Below, one piece after another: positions 29,174 through 38,917 of a stretch of DNA of 64,000 bases (positions are counted from its first letter, which is position 1; each line of letters starts with the position of its first letter). The stretch comes from Silicimonas sp. GTDB lineage: Bacteria > Pseudomonadota > Alphaproteobacteria > Rhodobacterales > Rhodobacteraceae. The notes below the pieces were generated by a model. The model was not told the DNA's origin and made no database searches. It saw nothing but the letters and a program-made list of their open reading frames with translations. Where the stretch lies: positions 124,001 through 188,000 of the forward strand of contig JAJDUZ010000027.1 of NCBI GenBank assembly GCA_022826385.1, in the 5' to 3' direction. The translations under genes were made by a program, and so were the position numbers.

Positions 29174-29719
29174 TTGGGACGTCTGACACGATCGCATTTG
29201 ATCGAAGCCGTGATTTTCGCGCTGATAATCGCGATCTTTTATGGCTTCTCGTTCCAGTTCAATCAGCCGATTGAAATCTATCGCTTCGGCGCCACCGCCT
29301 GGCCGCGTGTCGTGTTGCTGCTGCTGCTGATTGCAACCTTGGGCAACCTCTGGTTCCAGCACAAACACGGTTCGGCCACACAAGGCACAATCGGTCAAAG
29401 CGACGACGAGGCTGATTTCAGCGAGCCCGGAACAATCCCGCGCATGGTGGCCGTGCTGCTGACGCCCTTCGTCTTTGCGTGGTTGCTCAAACCCGTCGGC
29501 ATCTACTTCAGTGCGCCGTTTTTCATCGCAGCGATCATCTGGTTGTTCGGCGAGCGCCGGTGGAAGGCGATCCTGCTGATGACCGTCCTGATCTATGTGA
29601 TCTTCATCGGTCTTTTTCTGGTGATCCTCAACGCGCCACTTCCGCAGGGGAACGTGTCGCCATTCTATGACTTCAGCGCATGGATCCTGACGTTGAACGC
29701 GAAGCTACAAGGGCTGTGA
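29174..29719 (+). CDS. TctB-type small membrane subunit
   Basis: A 181-aa protein with four membrane helices, starting MGRLTRSHLIEAVIFALIIAIFYGFS from a TTG codon placed 8 bases after GGAGG; a nearby GTG is out of frame. The DUF1468/TctB pattern is seen in the helix pair around ATAWPRVVLLLLLIATLGN and in the second half WLLKPVGIYFSAPFFIAAIIWLFGERRW. It forms the small integral subunit of the transporter with TctA, whose gene begins 7 bp later. Confidence 0.88.
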   Translation: MGRLTRSHLIEAVIFALIIAIFYGFSFQFNQPIEIYRFGATAWPRVVLLLLLIATLGNLWFQHKHGSATQGTIGQSDDEADFSEPGTIPRMVAVLLTPFVFAWLLKPVGIYFSAPFFIAAIIWLFGERRWKAILLMTVLIYVIFIGLFLVILNAPLPQGNVSPFYDFSAWILTLNAKLQGL

Positions 29720-29726
29720 CCAAACC

Positions 29727-31208
29727 ATGATCGAGAATTTCATCGCGGGGACCACAGCCCTCTTTGGTGATCCTTTCACCATCGGCATTTTCGTCTTCGG
29801 TGTGATCGGGGGTATGCTGTTCGGCGCTATCCCGGGCGTCAGCATGCTGACACTGGCTGCCATTCTGCTTCCCTTCACGGCGGGTCTGGAACCCGCGCAG
29901 GGCGTGATGCTCTTCGCTGTGATCTATTGTACCGGCACCTATGGCGGCGCAATCACCGCCATCCTGTTCAACATTCCCGGGTCGCCCGAGAACGCGCCCA
30001 CCGCGTTTGATGGCTATCCGATGACGCAGAAGGGCCAGTCGGGCAAAGCCGTTGGCGCGGCCGTTCTCTGTTCCGCCATCGGAGGCGTGGCTTCGGCGCT
30101 GGTGATGATGGCGGCGACCGAACCTCTGGCCAATTGGGCGATCCGCAACATCGGCCCGCCCGAGATCTTTGCACTGGTGTTTTTCGGTCTCGCAGTTGCG
30201 TCTTCGGTTGGTGCGCGGACCATCTGGAAAGGCTGGATGTCGGTCTTGATCGGCCTGCTGATTGCCACCATCGGACAAGACCCTGTGGGCGGCATCAATC
30301 GCTATAACTTCGGTCTGACCGACCTGGCTGCTGGCATCGCTTTCGTGCCGGCGATCCTTGGGTTCTTCGCCGTATCCGAGATCTTCGTGCAAGCCGAGAA
30401 GACAGCAAGCGGGAAGTACAAAGCGCCCAAGGTCAGCATGACCTTCCCGTCTTTCCTCGAGCTTTGGATGCACAAGATCGCCGTGTTGCGGTCGATCATC
30501 GTCGGCTTCCTCTGTGGCATCCTGCCCGGCATCGGCGCGACGCTGGCTGCCTTCATGAGCTATGGCGAAGCAGTGCGCTGGTCGAAGAACAAGGACGAAT
30601 TCGGCAAGGGCAAGATGGAAGGCGTGATCTCGGCCGAGACCGCGAACAACGCAGCCACCGGGGCGGCGATGATCCCGCTTCTGGCACTTGGTCTGCCGGG
30701 CGGTGCGTTGACCGCAATGATGGTCGCCGTCTTCCAGATGCACGACCTTCAGCCGGGACCGCTGGTGTTCATGCTGTCACCCGACCTGATCTGGATCGTG
30801 TTCGCGGCCATGTTCTATGCCAACCTTTCGATCCTGCTCATCGGGTTGCTCGAGACCAAGACGATCCTCAACCTGCTGAAGATTCCGTTCCAGTTCCTTG
30901 CGCCCCTGATCCTTATGTTGGCGACAACCGGTGCCTATATCAGCCGTGGGCTGGTGCTGGACGTGATGGTGATGTTCCTCGCCGGTATCCTTGGTTACCT
31001 GTTGCGGCGGTCCGGGTTTTCGATCCCGGGCATCGTGCTGGGCCTGATCCTTGGCAAGATCGGGGAACAGAACTTCGCGCAGGGGATGCAGATGGTGCAC
31101 TATGATCTGGCGACCTACTTCTCGCGTCCCATCTGTTCAATCCTGATCCTGGCCGGTGTGTTGACGCTGGGCTCCAGCATCTATCGCGCCTTTGCAACGG
31201 CCAAATAG
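29727..31208 (+). CDS. TctA-type large permease subunit
   Basis: The 493-aa protein has about twelve membrane helices and the two TctA signature repeats: GGMLFGAIPGVSMLTLAAILLP with GTYGGAITAILFNIPGSPENAPTAFDGYPM, and the second copy LCGILPGIGATLAAFMSYGEA with MIPLLALGLPGGALTA. It is the transport channel of the tripartite system, driven by an ion gradient. Between tctB (7 bp upstream) and the SauS-like gene (39 bp downstream), so it probably supplies the substrate for that pathway. Confidence 0.94.
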   Translation: MIENFIAGTTALFGDPFTIGIFVFGVIGGMLFGAIPGVSMLTLAAILLPFTAGLEPAQGVMLFAVIYCTGTYGGAITAILFNIPGSPENAPTAFDGYPMTQKGQSGKAVGAAVLCSAIGGVASALVMMAATEPLANWAIRNIGPPEIFALVFFGLAVASSVGARTIWKGWMSVLIGLLIATIGQDPVGGINRYNFGLTDLAAGIAFVPAILGFFAVSEIFVQAEKTASGKYKAPKVSMTFPSFLELWMHKIAVLRSIIVGFLCGILPGIGATLAAFMSYGEAVRWSKNKDEFGKGKMEGVISAETANNAATGAAMIPLLALGLPGGALTAMMVAVFQMHDLQPGPLVFMLSPDLIWIVFAAMFYANLSILLIGLLETKTILNLLKIPFQFLAPLILMLATTGAYISRGLVLDVMVMFLAGILGYLLRRSGFSIPGIVLGLILGKIGEQNFAQGMQMVHYDLATYFSRPICSILILAGVLTLGSSIYRAFATAK

Positions 31209-31247
31209 TCCATGTAAGCCGCAACCCTGACTTGGAAGGACGCCGGC

Positions 31248-32633
31248 ATGACCGAAGAGAACATCGCATCGATTGTTGCACGCGCGCGCGAGGCGCAGGC
31301 CCGTTACGAGGCAGACGGTTCGCAGGAACGCTATGACCGCGCCGCGCAAGCCGTGGCGTGGGCGATCATGGAACCAGAGCGTAATCGCGAACTTGCCGAA
31401 CTGGCGGTAGCAACCACCGGTCTTGGCAATGCGCCTGACAAGATCATCAAGAACCATCGCAAGACCCTTGGCCTGATGCGGGACATCAAGGACGCTGTGA
31501 CATTCGGCGTGATCTCGGACGATCCGGAAACTGGCATCACCAAGATCGCGCGTGCCAAGGGGGTTGTCGGGGCCATTGTGCCCAGCACCAACCCGGCCGC
31601 CACGCCTGCCAACAACATCATCAATGCTCTGAAATGCGGCAACTCGATCGTGATCGCGCCGTCCCCGAAAGGGGTGGCTTGTGCCGAGCGGTTGTTGGAA
31701 TTCATTCATGCCGAGTTTGCCAAGATCGGTGAAGACCCGGCCTTGGTCCAGATGATCCCGGCCCCTAGCTCGAAGGAAAAGACTCAGGCCTTGATGGAGG
31801 CGTGTGACATGATCGTCGCCACCGGCAGCCAGAACAACGTGCACCGCGCGCAAACCGCCGGGACGCCTGCGGTTGCCGTTGGCACCGGCAATGTCACCGT
31901 GATCGTTGACGAGACTGCTGATCTGGACGCGGCTGCCGAGAAAATTCGGGCTTCGAAGTGTTTTGACAACGCCACGTCCTGCAGTTCCGAGAATGCGGTG
32001 GTCGTTGTGGACGCGGTTTATGACGCGTTCGTTCAGGCGATGTCGCGTGCCCATGGCGCGTTGGTCGAGGACGAAGCCGGGGTCGTTGCGAAGCTTTGGC
32101 CAGATGGTCACCTGAACCGCGCTGTCATCGCACAGGACGCCGACAAGATGATTGCCGCGCTGGATTTGGACGTGCCCGATGGCACGCAGTACATCGCCGT
32201 TCCCACGTCGGGCATCGGTGCCGAGCACCCGCTGTCGCGCGAAAAGCTGAGCCGCGTTCTGGCGGTCTATCGCGCCGCCGATTTCGACGAGGCGGTGTCG
32301 ATCACGCGCGAAATTCAACTGAACCAAGGCGCGGGCCATTCCGTTGGCATTCATTCGGCGGACGACAACCGGGCCCGCGTGCTGGCCACTGCCGTGCCCA
32401 CAAGCCGGGTCATCGTCAATCAGGCGCATACCTTTGCCACCGGTGGGTCGTTCACCAACGGGATGCCGTTTTCGCTTTCTATGGGCTGCGGCACGTGGGG
32501 CGGCAACTCGGTCAACGAGAACGTCAACTATCGCCACTTCATGCAATACACGAACATTATCCGCGAGATTCCGGCGCGCGAACCCAGCCTTGATGACATT
32601 TTCGAGGAGTACTGGAGCGCCGCCGGACAATGA
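31248..32633 (+). CDS. sauS: CoA-acylating aldehyde dehydrogenase, sulfoacetaldehyde type (SauS-like)
   Basis: The 461-aa enzyme belongs to the short acylating aldehyde dehydrogenases. Visible are the NAD-binding VGAIVPSTNPAATPANN, IVATGSQNNVHRAQTAGTPAVAVG, and the catalytic cysteine in FDNATSCSSENAVVVV. In sulfoacetate degradation SauS reduces sulfoacetyl-CoA to sulfoacetaldehyde, which Xsc then desulfonates. The assignment rests on overall similarity to that branch plus an immediately following CoA ligase (ATGA overlap); succinate-semialdehyde or acetaldehyde specificity cannot be excluded. Xsc is not in the window. Confidence 0.78.
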   Translation: MTEENIASIVARAREAQARYEADGSQERYDRAAQAVAWAIMEPERNRELAELAVATTGLGNAPDKIIKNHRKTLGLMRDIKDAVTFGVISDDPETGITKIARAKGVVGAIVPSTNPAATPANNIINALKCGNSIVIAPSPKGVACAERLLEFIHAEFAKIGEDPALVQMIPAPSSKEKTQALMEACDMIVATGSQNNVHRAQTAGTPAVAVGTGNVTVIVDETADLDAAAEKIRASKCFDNATSCSSENAVVVVDAVYDAFVQAMSRAHGALVEDEAGVVAKLWPDGHLNRAVIAQDADKMIAALDLDVPDGTQYIAVPTSGIGAEHPLSREKLSRVLAVYRAADFDEAVSITREIQLNQGAGHSVGIHSADDNRARVLATAVPTSRVIVNQAHTFATGGSFTNGMPFSLSMGCGTWGGNSVNENVNYRHFMQYTNIIREIPAREPSLDDIFEEYWSAAGQ

Positions 32634-34120
32634 CGTTCGACCAAGATACACCACCAACAGGAACTTTGCGCGATTGGGTGGACGCCAGAGCCGATGTCGG
32701 GGGAACAGCCTTTGTCTTTCCCGAAACCGGTGAAACACTCGATTGGCCAGAGCTTCGCGCATATGCCGCGCAGGTTGCGGGTGATCTGACAGCGCAGGGC
32801 ATCGCCAAAGGCGAGAGTGTCGCGGTCATGCACCCGAACGGGCTCGAGGGCATCAAGGCGTTGTTCGCCGTTCTCTATGGTGGCTTTCGGGTGACGATGC
32901 TCAACCTTGCCGCCGGGCCGGACGCTTTGGGGTATGCGATGGAGCATTCCGAGGCTCGGGTGGCGTTTGTTCACGACGATCAGTTGGACGTCTTCAAGCA
33001 GGTTCGGCCCGACGCGTTGCGTCTCTATGAACCGTCGAACACCTCCGCGGACCTGCACGCGGTCGCGGCCACGGATGATGCGTTGTTGATGTACACGTCC
33101 GGGACAACGGGTCGGCCAAAGGGTGTCGTGCATACCCAGTCCAGCCTGCTGGCGGGCGGTTGGACCGTCAGCGTCGCGCACCAGCTGACACCCGAGGACC
33201 GCGGCATGGGCGTCTTGCCGTTTTACCACATCAATGGGCTCTGTGTTTCGGTCATGGGCAGCCTTGTCTCGGGCGGTTCGCTGGCCATGGTCTCGCGCTT
33301 TTCGGCAAGCCGTTTTTGGCAGCAGGCTGAAGATGGAAGCATCACGTGGTTCTCGGTCGTGCCAACGATCATCAGCCATCTGTTGCACGGTCAGGCTGAA
33401 CCAAGCGCGACCCTCAAGGCACGACTGCGCTTTGCTCGATCGGCGTCGTCTGCACTTGCGATCGAAACTCAACGCGCCTTTCAGGATCGCTTCGGTTTGG
33501 CCATTGTCGAGTCCCTAGGTCTGACCGAGACCGCCGCGCAGTGTCTGGTCAACCCGCTGGATCCGGCACTGCACAAGATCGGTTCGGCGGGCAAAGCCAT
33601 CAGCAATGAAGCCCGGATCGCAGATGATACTGGAACCGAATGCGCGCCCGGAATCGAAGGTGAAATCCAGATCCGCGGTCCCAACGTGATGAAAGAGTAT
33701 CTCAAGAACCCCGAGGCGACCGCAGGCACGTTTCACGGCGACTGGCTGCGCACCGGGGATCTTGGCCGCATGGATGCGGACGGATATGTCTTTGTCACGG
33801 GGCGACTGAAAGAGCTTATCATCAAGGGCGGCGAGAACATCGCGCCACGCGAAATCGACGAAGCGCTTTACGAGCATCCCGATGTCGTCGAAGCCGCAGC
33901 GTTTGCCAGACCCTGCGCACAATACGGGGAGCGTGTGGAAGCGGCCGTTCGATTGAGCGAGACGTCAACAGCGACCAGCGAGGAGCTTCGCCTTCTGTGC
34001 GTCGAGCGGGTCGGCAAGTTCAAGGCACCGGAACAGGTTCATATTCTGGACGAGCTTCCCAAGGGGCCGTCGGGTAAGATCCAACGGCTCTATCTGAACA
34101 AGATGTTGCACGGCGCCTAG
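32630..34120 (+). CDS. sauT: Acyl-CoA ligase, sulfoacetate-CoA ligase type (SauT-like)
   Basis: A 496-aa AMP-forming ligase with the P-loop MYTSGTTGRPKGVVHTQSS (about residues 155-173), the ESLGLTETAAQCL motif, WLRTGDLGRMDADGYVFVTGR and the C-terminal catalytic lysine in LPKGPSGKIQR. It activates a carboxylate to its CoA thioester. Overlapping the SauS-like gene by 4 bp, it would produce that enzyme's substrate; sulfoacetate is the likely acid, inferred from the pair. Its stop shares a CTAG with the stop of the convergent exporter gene. Confidence 0.78.
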   Translation: MTFDQDTPPTGTLRDWVDARADVGGTAFVFPETGETLDWPELRAYAAQVAGDLTAQGIAKGESVAVMHPNGLEGIKALFAVLYGGFRVTMLNLAAGPDALGYAMEHSEARVAFVHDDQLDVFKQVRPDALRLYEPSNTSADLHAVAATDDALLMYTSGTTGRPKGVVHTQSSLLAGGWTVSVAHQLTPEDRGMGVLPFYHINGLCVSVMGSLVSGGSLAMVSRFSASRFWQQAEDGSITWFSVVPTIISHLLHGQAEPSATLKARLRFARSASSALAIETQRAFQDRFGLAIVESLGLTETAAQCLVNPLDPALHKIGSAGKAISNEARIADDTGTECAPGIEGEIQIRGPNVMKEYLKNPEATAGTFHGDWLRTGDLGRMDADGYVFVTGRLKELIIKGGENIAPREIDEALYEHPDVVEAAAFARPCAQYGERVEAAVRLSETSTATSEELRLLCVERVGKFKAPEQVHILDELPKGPSGKIQRLYLNKMLHGA

Positions 34121-34884
34121 GTCAGGCCGTTGGCTATCAGCCGAAGCCCCATCAGAAGAAACGCGATCAGCACGGCTTTCCGAAACAACTCCTGGCTCAC
34201 CCGGTCCCGAAGCTTCTCGCCGATCCGGAAACCGACAAGCACGACGCAAAGCGCCAGCGCTGATTTCAGGAAGACTGGTACGGTCAGGATGCCCGCAACG
34301 ACCTGACCCGCGCCCAGCGGCAGCACACCGGCCAGAAAGAGGAATCCGGTGGCCCCGATGAACTTTTCCTTCGGCACGTCGCGCGCGACCAAGTACATCG
34401 CCACCGTAGGTGACCAGATTGAGCTGATGCCTCCCAGCACGCCGGACAAGGCACCAAAGCCCAGATGCCAGCCGCGCCCCGGTCCGATCCTGAGTTTGAT
34501 GCCCAGCAGAAGGTTCAGCGAGAACAGGACCATGGCAACGCCAATCGCGACGGTCAGAAGCGCGGTCGGATACTCCGCGATGAACATCGAGGTGACGAAT
34601 ATGCACACCATGATAGCCGCCGCAAAAATCCAATACTCCTTGGCGATGGCCCACTTGTCGGGGGCATGGGCAAACTGAAGCGAGTTCGTTGCAAGGATGG
34701 ACAGCCAGAGCAGCGGGATAGCCTCGGTCGGTGGCATGACAAGTGTCAGAAAGGCCATTGACGCGGCGGGAAGGCCGATGCCCAAGAAGCCTTTGACGAT
34801 TGCGGCGAAAAGGAAGATCGCAACAAGCTGGGCCGCTTGCACGGCATCGAAGTTCTGAACGAGATCCGTGATCGCCTCGATCAT
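34117..34884 (-). CDS. TauE/SafE-family (TSUP) anion exporter
   Basis: A 255-aa membrane protein with about eight helices in two repeats; the conserved repeats read IVKGFLGIGLPAASMAFLTLVMPP and GALSGVLGGISSIWSPTVAMYLVARDVP. TSUP proteins near sulfonate genes export sulfite or related anions. It overlaps the start of the Fe-S dehydrogenase gene's coding end by 4 bp (ATGA), so it is the second gene of that leftward operon, and meets sauT tail to tail. Confidence 0.85.
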   Translation of the reverse strand: MIEAITDLVQNFDAVQAAQLVAIFLFAAIVKGFLGIGLPAASMAFLTLVMPPTEAIPLLWLSILATNSLQFAHAPDKWAIAKEYWIFAAAIMVCIFVTSMFIAEYPTALLTVAIGVAMVLFSLNLLLGIKLRIGPGRGWHLGFGALSGVLGGISSIWSPTVAMYLVARDVPKEKFIGATGFLFLAGVLPLGAGQVVAGILTVPVFLKSALALCVVLVGFRIGEKLRDRVSQELFRKAVLIAFLLMGLRLIANGLT

Positions 34885-37679
34885 GCCCGTATCATCCGGT
34901 CAAGGATGACAGCCAGACTTTGGGCGTCGCGCTGGGCAACGTCGCTGATCTGACAGCGGCAGGAAAACCCATCGGCGACGATCACGGTCTTTGGGGATGC
35001 GGCCCGAACTGTGGGGGCCAGCGTCAGTTCAGCCATCTGTCGTGAAACGTCTTCGGTCTCGGCCTGATAGCCAAACGCCCCGGCCATGCCACAGCACGAA
35101 CTGTCAATCATCTGTGCCTCAACGCCGTTCACAGCATTCAGGGCATCGACCGTCTTCTGTGCGACACCCATCGCTTTCTGATGACAATGCCCGTGCACCA
35201 AAGCCTTCACGCCTTCAGCGCTTAGCCCTTCGGGCGGATTGTCGGCGACATATTCCGCAAACGTCAGAACCTGTGCGCCCATCTCTTCGGTCCAGTCCGG
35301 GATCAGGTTCACGGCTTCATCACGAAACATCAGCGTGCAGGATGGCTCGAGGCCAACAACCGTTTTTCCGTCTGAGATCGCCTGACGCAACGCGTTGGTC
35401 GTCCGCTCGAGTTCAGCCTTGGCTTTCTCGGGCAATCCAGACGACAGATAGGTGCGCCCGCAACACAACGGCCGTCCGGGGACCGAAAGGACACCAACGC
35501 TCTTCCCCGTTCGCGCGATCACTCGTTCGGCGGATTTTAGCGTTTCGGGGTCGAAATGGCAGTTGAACGTGTCCGCAAAGAGCAGAACGTCGCCATCTGC
35601 ATTGCCTTGGTAGCGCGCTTGGAACTTGGGCAGCGCGCGCGTCGTCGATAAACCCGCAAGCCCAGCAAGCTTGCCAGCCAAGTTGGCCACCGACGGTACT
35701 TTCGAGGCCAGAGGTGCCACGCGGGGAAGCGACGCGACAAGCCGGTCTCGCATCTTCAATCCGCGGTCTTTCACTCGGGCGGCCTGCACCTCGGTCTTCA
35801 CTTTTGCCATGTCGATCGACATCGGGCATTCGCTTTTGCAGGCCTTGCACCCAACGCAAAGTTCCATGGCGTCGGCCATCTGATCAGATGCAAACGCCCC
35901 GGCACCAAGTTGCCCCGTCAGCGCCTGGCGCAACACATTGGCCCGACCGCGCGTCAGGTCTTTTTCAAGACCCGTGACGCGGAAGGACGGGCACATGACG
36001 CCGCCAGTGCTTTTGCGGCAGGCGCCGTTGTTGTTGCACATCTCCATCGCAGCGGCGAGGCCACCGGGCCAGTCTGACCAGTCAAACACTGTCCTGGGGT
36101 TGCTGGGTTGATAGCCTTCTGGCCAGCGCGTCAAACTTCGATCATCGATCTTCGGGGCGCGCACGATCTTGCCGGGGTTCAACACGCCCGCCGGGTCGAA
36201 CAGATCCTTGATCTCCTCGAATGTGCGGACCATGCGCGCGCCGTACATGCGCTCGTGAAATTCCGACCGCACGATGCCATCGCCATGTTCGCCCGAATGC
36301 GATCCCTTGAACGAAGCCACAAGATCGAATGCCTCTTCCGCGATGGCGCGCATCTGCTTCAGGCCCAGATCCTGCTTCAGGTTCAAAACGGGTCGCACAT
36401 GCAAAAGCCCGACTGATGCATGCGCATACCACGTGCCATCGGTGCCGTGCTTGCGAAACACATCTGTCAGTTGGCTTGTGAAGTCTGCCAGATGTTCCAA
36501 AGGAACCGCACAGTCTTCCACGAACGACACGGGTTTACCGTCGCCCTTCATCGACATCATGATGTTCAGACCTTGGGTTCTGACACCCCAGATCCGAGCC
36601 TGAAAGGCGGGGTCTTCGGCTTCGACGACACCACCGTCTGCCTTGCCGGGATCGCCCCATCGAAAGCCCAGATCGGCCATCAGGTCGCCCAACGCCGTCA
36701 GACGTTTCCGGTTTTCCTTTGGCGTCTCGGCAAACTCGACAAGCAGCAAGGCCTGTGGGTCGCCGCTCACAAAACTATCGACGATGGGTCGGAACTGCGC
36801 GATGTCGCGGCCAAGGCGGATCATATTGTGATCGACCAGCTCGACCGCCACGGGACCGAGTTTGACGATATGCTGTGCCGCATCCATGGCGGCGTGAAAG
36901 CTTGGGAAGTGGCAGACGCCCAGTGTCTTGGTCGTAAGGACGGGGGACAGTTTCAGTGTCAGAGACTTGGTAAGCGCCAGTGTCCCCTCCGAACCGACCA
37001 GAAGTTGGGCCATGTCGGGCCGGGCACCCAGCAATGCGTCGATGTTATAGCCGCCCACGCGCCGCAAGACCTGGGGGAACCGCGCCCGGATCTCGGCTTC
37101 TTCCCGCGAGGCCAGCGCCAGCAGGCTGGCATCAAGCAAGCGGTCAGGTTCGGCGGCGCCCATCTGGCGCAACTGACCGTCGGCGGTCATGGCCTCAAGG
37201 CTCAGAACGTTATCCTGCATCTTGCCGTAGCGGATCGAGCGAGAGCCGCAGGAGTTATTGGCCGCCATGCCGCCCAGTGTCGCGCGTGAAGCAGTCGATA
37301 CGTCGACCGGGTACCACCAGCCGTCGGCCTTCAATTTTCGGTTCAGGTCATCCAGCACCAGCCCCGGCTCGACGGTGACCTCACCCGCCTTGGCATCGTA
37401 GTCGAGCACCTTGTTGAGATGTCGCGTGAAATCGACGACCAGCGCGTCGTTCACGGTCTGGCCGGATTGTGACGTGCCGCCGCCACGCGCCAAAAGCGGG
37501 ATGCCTTCCGACTTCGCAAAGTCCAGTGCCGCTTCGACGTCGGCCCATGTTTTTGGCACCAGAACCGCGCGCGGTCTGATCTGGTAAATCGAGGCATCGG
37601 TGGCGTAACGCGCGCGATCGAAATCGGTTGTCAGGACGTCCCCTTCAACGCGTCTTTGCAGCTTGCCGTAGTCTGTCAT
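34881..37679 (-). CDS. FAD/Fe-S 2-hydroxyacid dehydrogenase (GlcD-GlpC fusion, YdiJ-like)
   Basis: The 932-aa protein fuses three parts. An FAD-binding oxidase domain (about 35-220, with PLLARGGGTSQSGQTVNDAL and TLGGMAANNSCGSRSIRYG) is followed by the FAD-oxidase C domain (to about 510, SFKGSHSGEHGDG). A ferredoxin region (CNNNGACRK...CP near 550; CVGCKACKSECP near 620) then leads to CCG-type domains (GRPLCCGRTYLSSG, DSSCCGMAGAFGYQ). Such proteins oxidise D-2-hydroxyacids and pass electrons to the membrane quinone pool. Co-transcription with a TSUP exporter suggests a sulfonated hydroxyacid such as a sulfolactate, but D-lactate, glycolate or 2-hydroxyglutarate remain possible. Confidence 0.85.
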   Translation of the reverse strand: MTDYGKLQRRVEGDVLTTDFDRARYATDASIYQIRPRAVLVPKTWADVEAALDFAKSEGIPLLARGGGTSQSGQTVNDALVVDFTRHLNKVLDYDAKAGEVTVEPGLVLDDLNRKLKADGWWYPVDVSTASRATLGGMAANNSCGSRSIRYGKMQDNVLSLEAMTADGQLRQMGAAEPDRLLDASLLALASREEAEIRARFPQVLRRVGGYNIDALLGARPDMAQLLVGSEGTLALTKSLTLKLSPVLTTKTLGVCHFPSFHAAMDAAQHIVKLGPVAVELVDHNMIRLGRDIAQFRPIVDSFVSGDPQALLLVEFAETPKENRKRLTALGDLMADLGFRWGDPGKADGGVVEAEDPAFQARIWGVRTQGLNIMMSMKGDGKPVSFVEDCAVPLEHLADFTSQLTDVFRKHGTDGTWYAHASVGLLHVRPVLNLKQDLGLKQMRAIAEEAFDLVASFKGSHSGEHGDGIVRSEFHERMYGARMVRTFEEIKDLFDPAGVLNPGKIVRAPKIDDRSLTRWPEGYQPSNPRTVFDWSDWPGGLAAAMEMCNNNGACRKSTGGVMCPSFRVTGLEKDLTRGRANVLRQALTGQLGAGAFASDQMADAMELCVGCKACKSECPMSIDMAKVKTEVQAARVKDRGLKMRDRLVASLPRVAPLASKVPSVANLAGKLAGLAGLSTTRALPKFQARYQGNADGDVLLFADTFNCHFDPETLKSAERVIARTGKSVGVLSVPGRPLCCGRTYLSSGLPEKAKAELERTTNALRQAISDGKTVVGLEPSCTLMFRDEAVNLIPDWTEEMGAQVLTFAEYVADNPPEGLSAEGVKALVHGHCHQKAMGVAQKTVDALNAVNGVEAQMIDSSCCGMAGAFGYQAETEDVSRQMAELTLAPTVRAASPKTVIVADGFSCRCQISDVAQRDAQSLAVILDRMIRA

Positions 37680-37750
37680 TCGAACTTGACCTTCCCAGGT
37701 GCCACCCTCACCGTTGCGCCCAGAACGCGCAACTTCTTTAAGGTGGAACC

Positions 37751-38917
37751 ATGCGATCCGGACGTCATTTCCTGCAAATCCCGGGCCCGACCAATACGCC
37801 GGACCGCATCCTGCGGGCGATGCACCGCGCGGTGATCGATCATCGTGGACCCGAGTTTGCAGAACTTGGCCACAGCGTGCTGCGCGACTTGAAGGCGGTG
37901 TTCAAAACCGAGAACCGTGTGGTGATTTACCCGGCCTCTGGCACGGGGGCTTGGGAAGCTGCGCTGGTCAACGTTTTGGCACCGGGGGACCGGGTTCTGA
38001 TGTATGAAACCGGCCAGTTTGCAACCTTGTGGAAGAACATGGCGGCGAAGCTGGGGTTTGACCCGGTGTTCATGCAAGGCGATTGGCGGCAAGGCGCGGA
38101 CGCCGCGGCGATCGGTGCCGAACTTGCCGCCGATACGGCGCATCGTATCAAAGCTGTCTGCGTCGTACACAACGACACGGCGACCGGTATCACATCGGAC
38201 ATTCCCGCAGTGCGGGCGGCCATCGACGCCGCCAACCATCCCGCGTTGCTTATGGTGGATACGATCTCGTCACTTGGGTCGATTGATTTCCAGACCGACG
38301 CGTGGGGGGTGGATGTCGTTGTTGCGGGCTCGCAGAAAGGGCTGATGCTGCCACCGGGATTGTCGTTCAACGCCATCTCGGCCAAGGCGTGGGTTGCCTG
38401 CGAAGCCGGAGGTGACCGGCGGTCGTACTGGGATTGGCGCGACATGGCTGGACCGAACGACAGTGGTTTCTTTCCTTACACGCCTGCGACGACGTTGCTT
38501 TACGGGTTGCGCGAAGCGCTGAACATGCTGGCAGAAGAGGGGCTGGAGGCCGTCTTTCAGCGTCACGCACGTCATGCCAAGGCAACGCGTCGCGCCGTCG
38601 ACGCCTGGGGGTTGGAGATCTTGGCCACCAACCCAAGCGAGCGGTCCAACAGTTTGACGGCTGTTCTGATGCCGGACGAAAAAGGGGCCGATTCCTTGCG
38701 GGCCGAGATACTGGACAGCTTCGACATGTCGCTGGGTACCGGTCTGAACAAAGTGGCCGACCGCGTGTTCCGTATCGGACATCTGGGGGATTTCAACGAT
38801 CTGATGTTGATGGGCACCCTCTGCGGTGTCGAGATGGGTTTGATGCGGGCAGATGTCTCGCACCAAAAGGGCGGCGCGCAGGCGGCCATGGACTATCTGG
38901 CCGAGCATGTCTCTTGA
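37751..38917 (+). CDS. Class V aminotransferase, serine-glyoxylate type
   Basis: The 388-aa PLP enzyme opens with HFLQIPGPTNTPDRILRAMHRAVIDHRGPEF, the hallmark of serine-glyoxylate/alanine-glyoxylate aminotransferases. It also has VVIYPASGTGAWEAAL and the PLP-lysine in VVAGSQKGLMLPPGLSF. The reference reaction is serine + glyoxylate to hydroxypyruvate + glycine. Divergent from the Fe-S dehydrogenase (71-bp gap) and overlapping a second TSUP gene by 11 bp, it might instead act on a sulfonated amino acid such as cysteate; this is inference only. Confidence 0.87.
   Translation: MRSGRHFLQIPGPTNTPDRILRAMHRAVIDHRGPEFAELGHSVLRDLKAVFKTENRVVIYPASGTGAWEAALVNVLAPGDRVLMYETGQFATLWKNMAAKLGFDPVFMQGDWRQGADAAAIGAELAADTAHRIKAVCVVHNDTATGITSDIPAVRAAIDAANHPALLMVDTISSLGSIDFQTDAWGVDVVVAGSQKGLMLPPGLSFNAISAKAWVACEAGGDRRSYWDWRDMAGPNDSGFFPYTPATTLLYGLREALNMLAEEGLEAVFQRHARHAKATRRAVDAWGLEILATNPSERSNSLTAVLMPDEKGADSLRAEILDSFDMSLGTGLNKVADRVFRIGHLGDFNDLMLMGTLCGVEMGLMRADVSHQKGGAQAAMDYLAEHVS

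Noticed and set aside
31137..32762. 541-codon minus-strand frame opposite the SauS-like gene
   Set aside because: Arg/His-rich antisense translation of a clear dehydrogenase gene.
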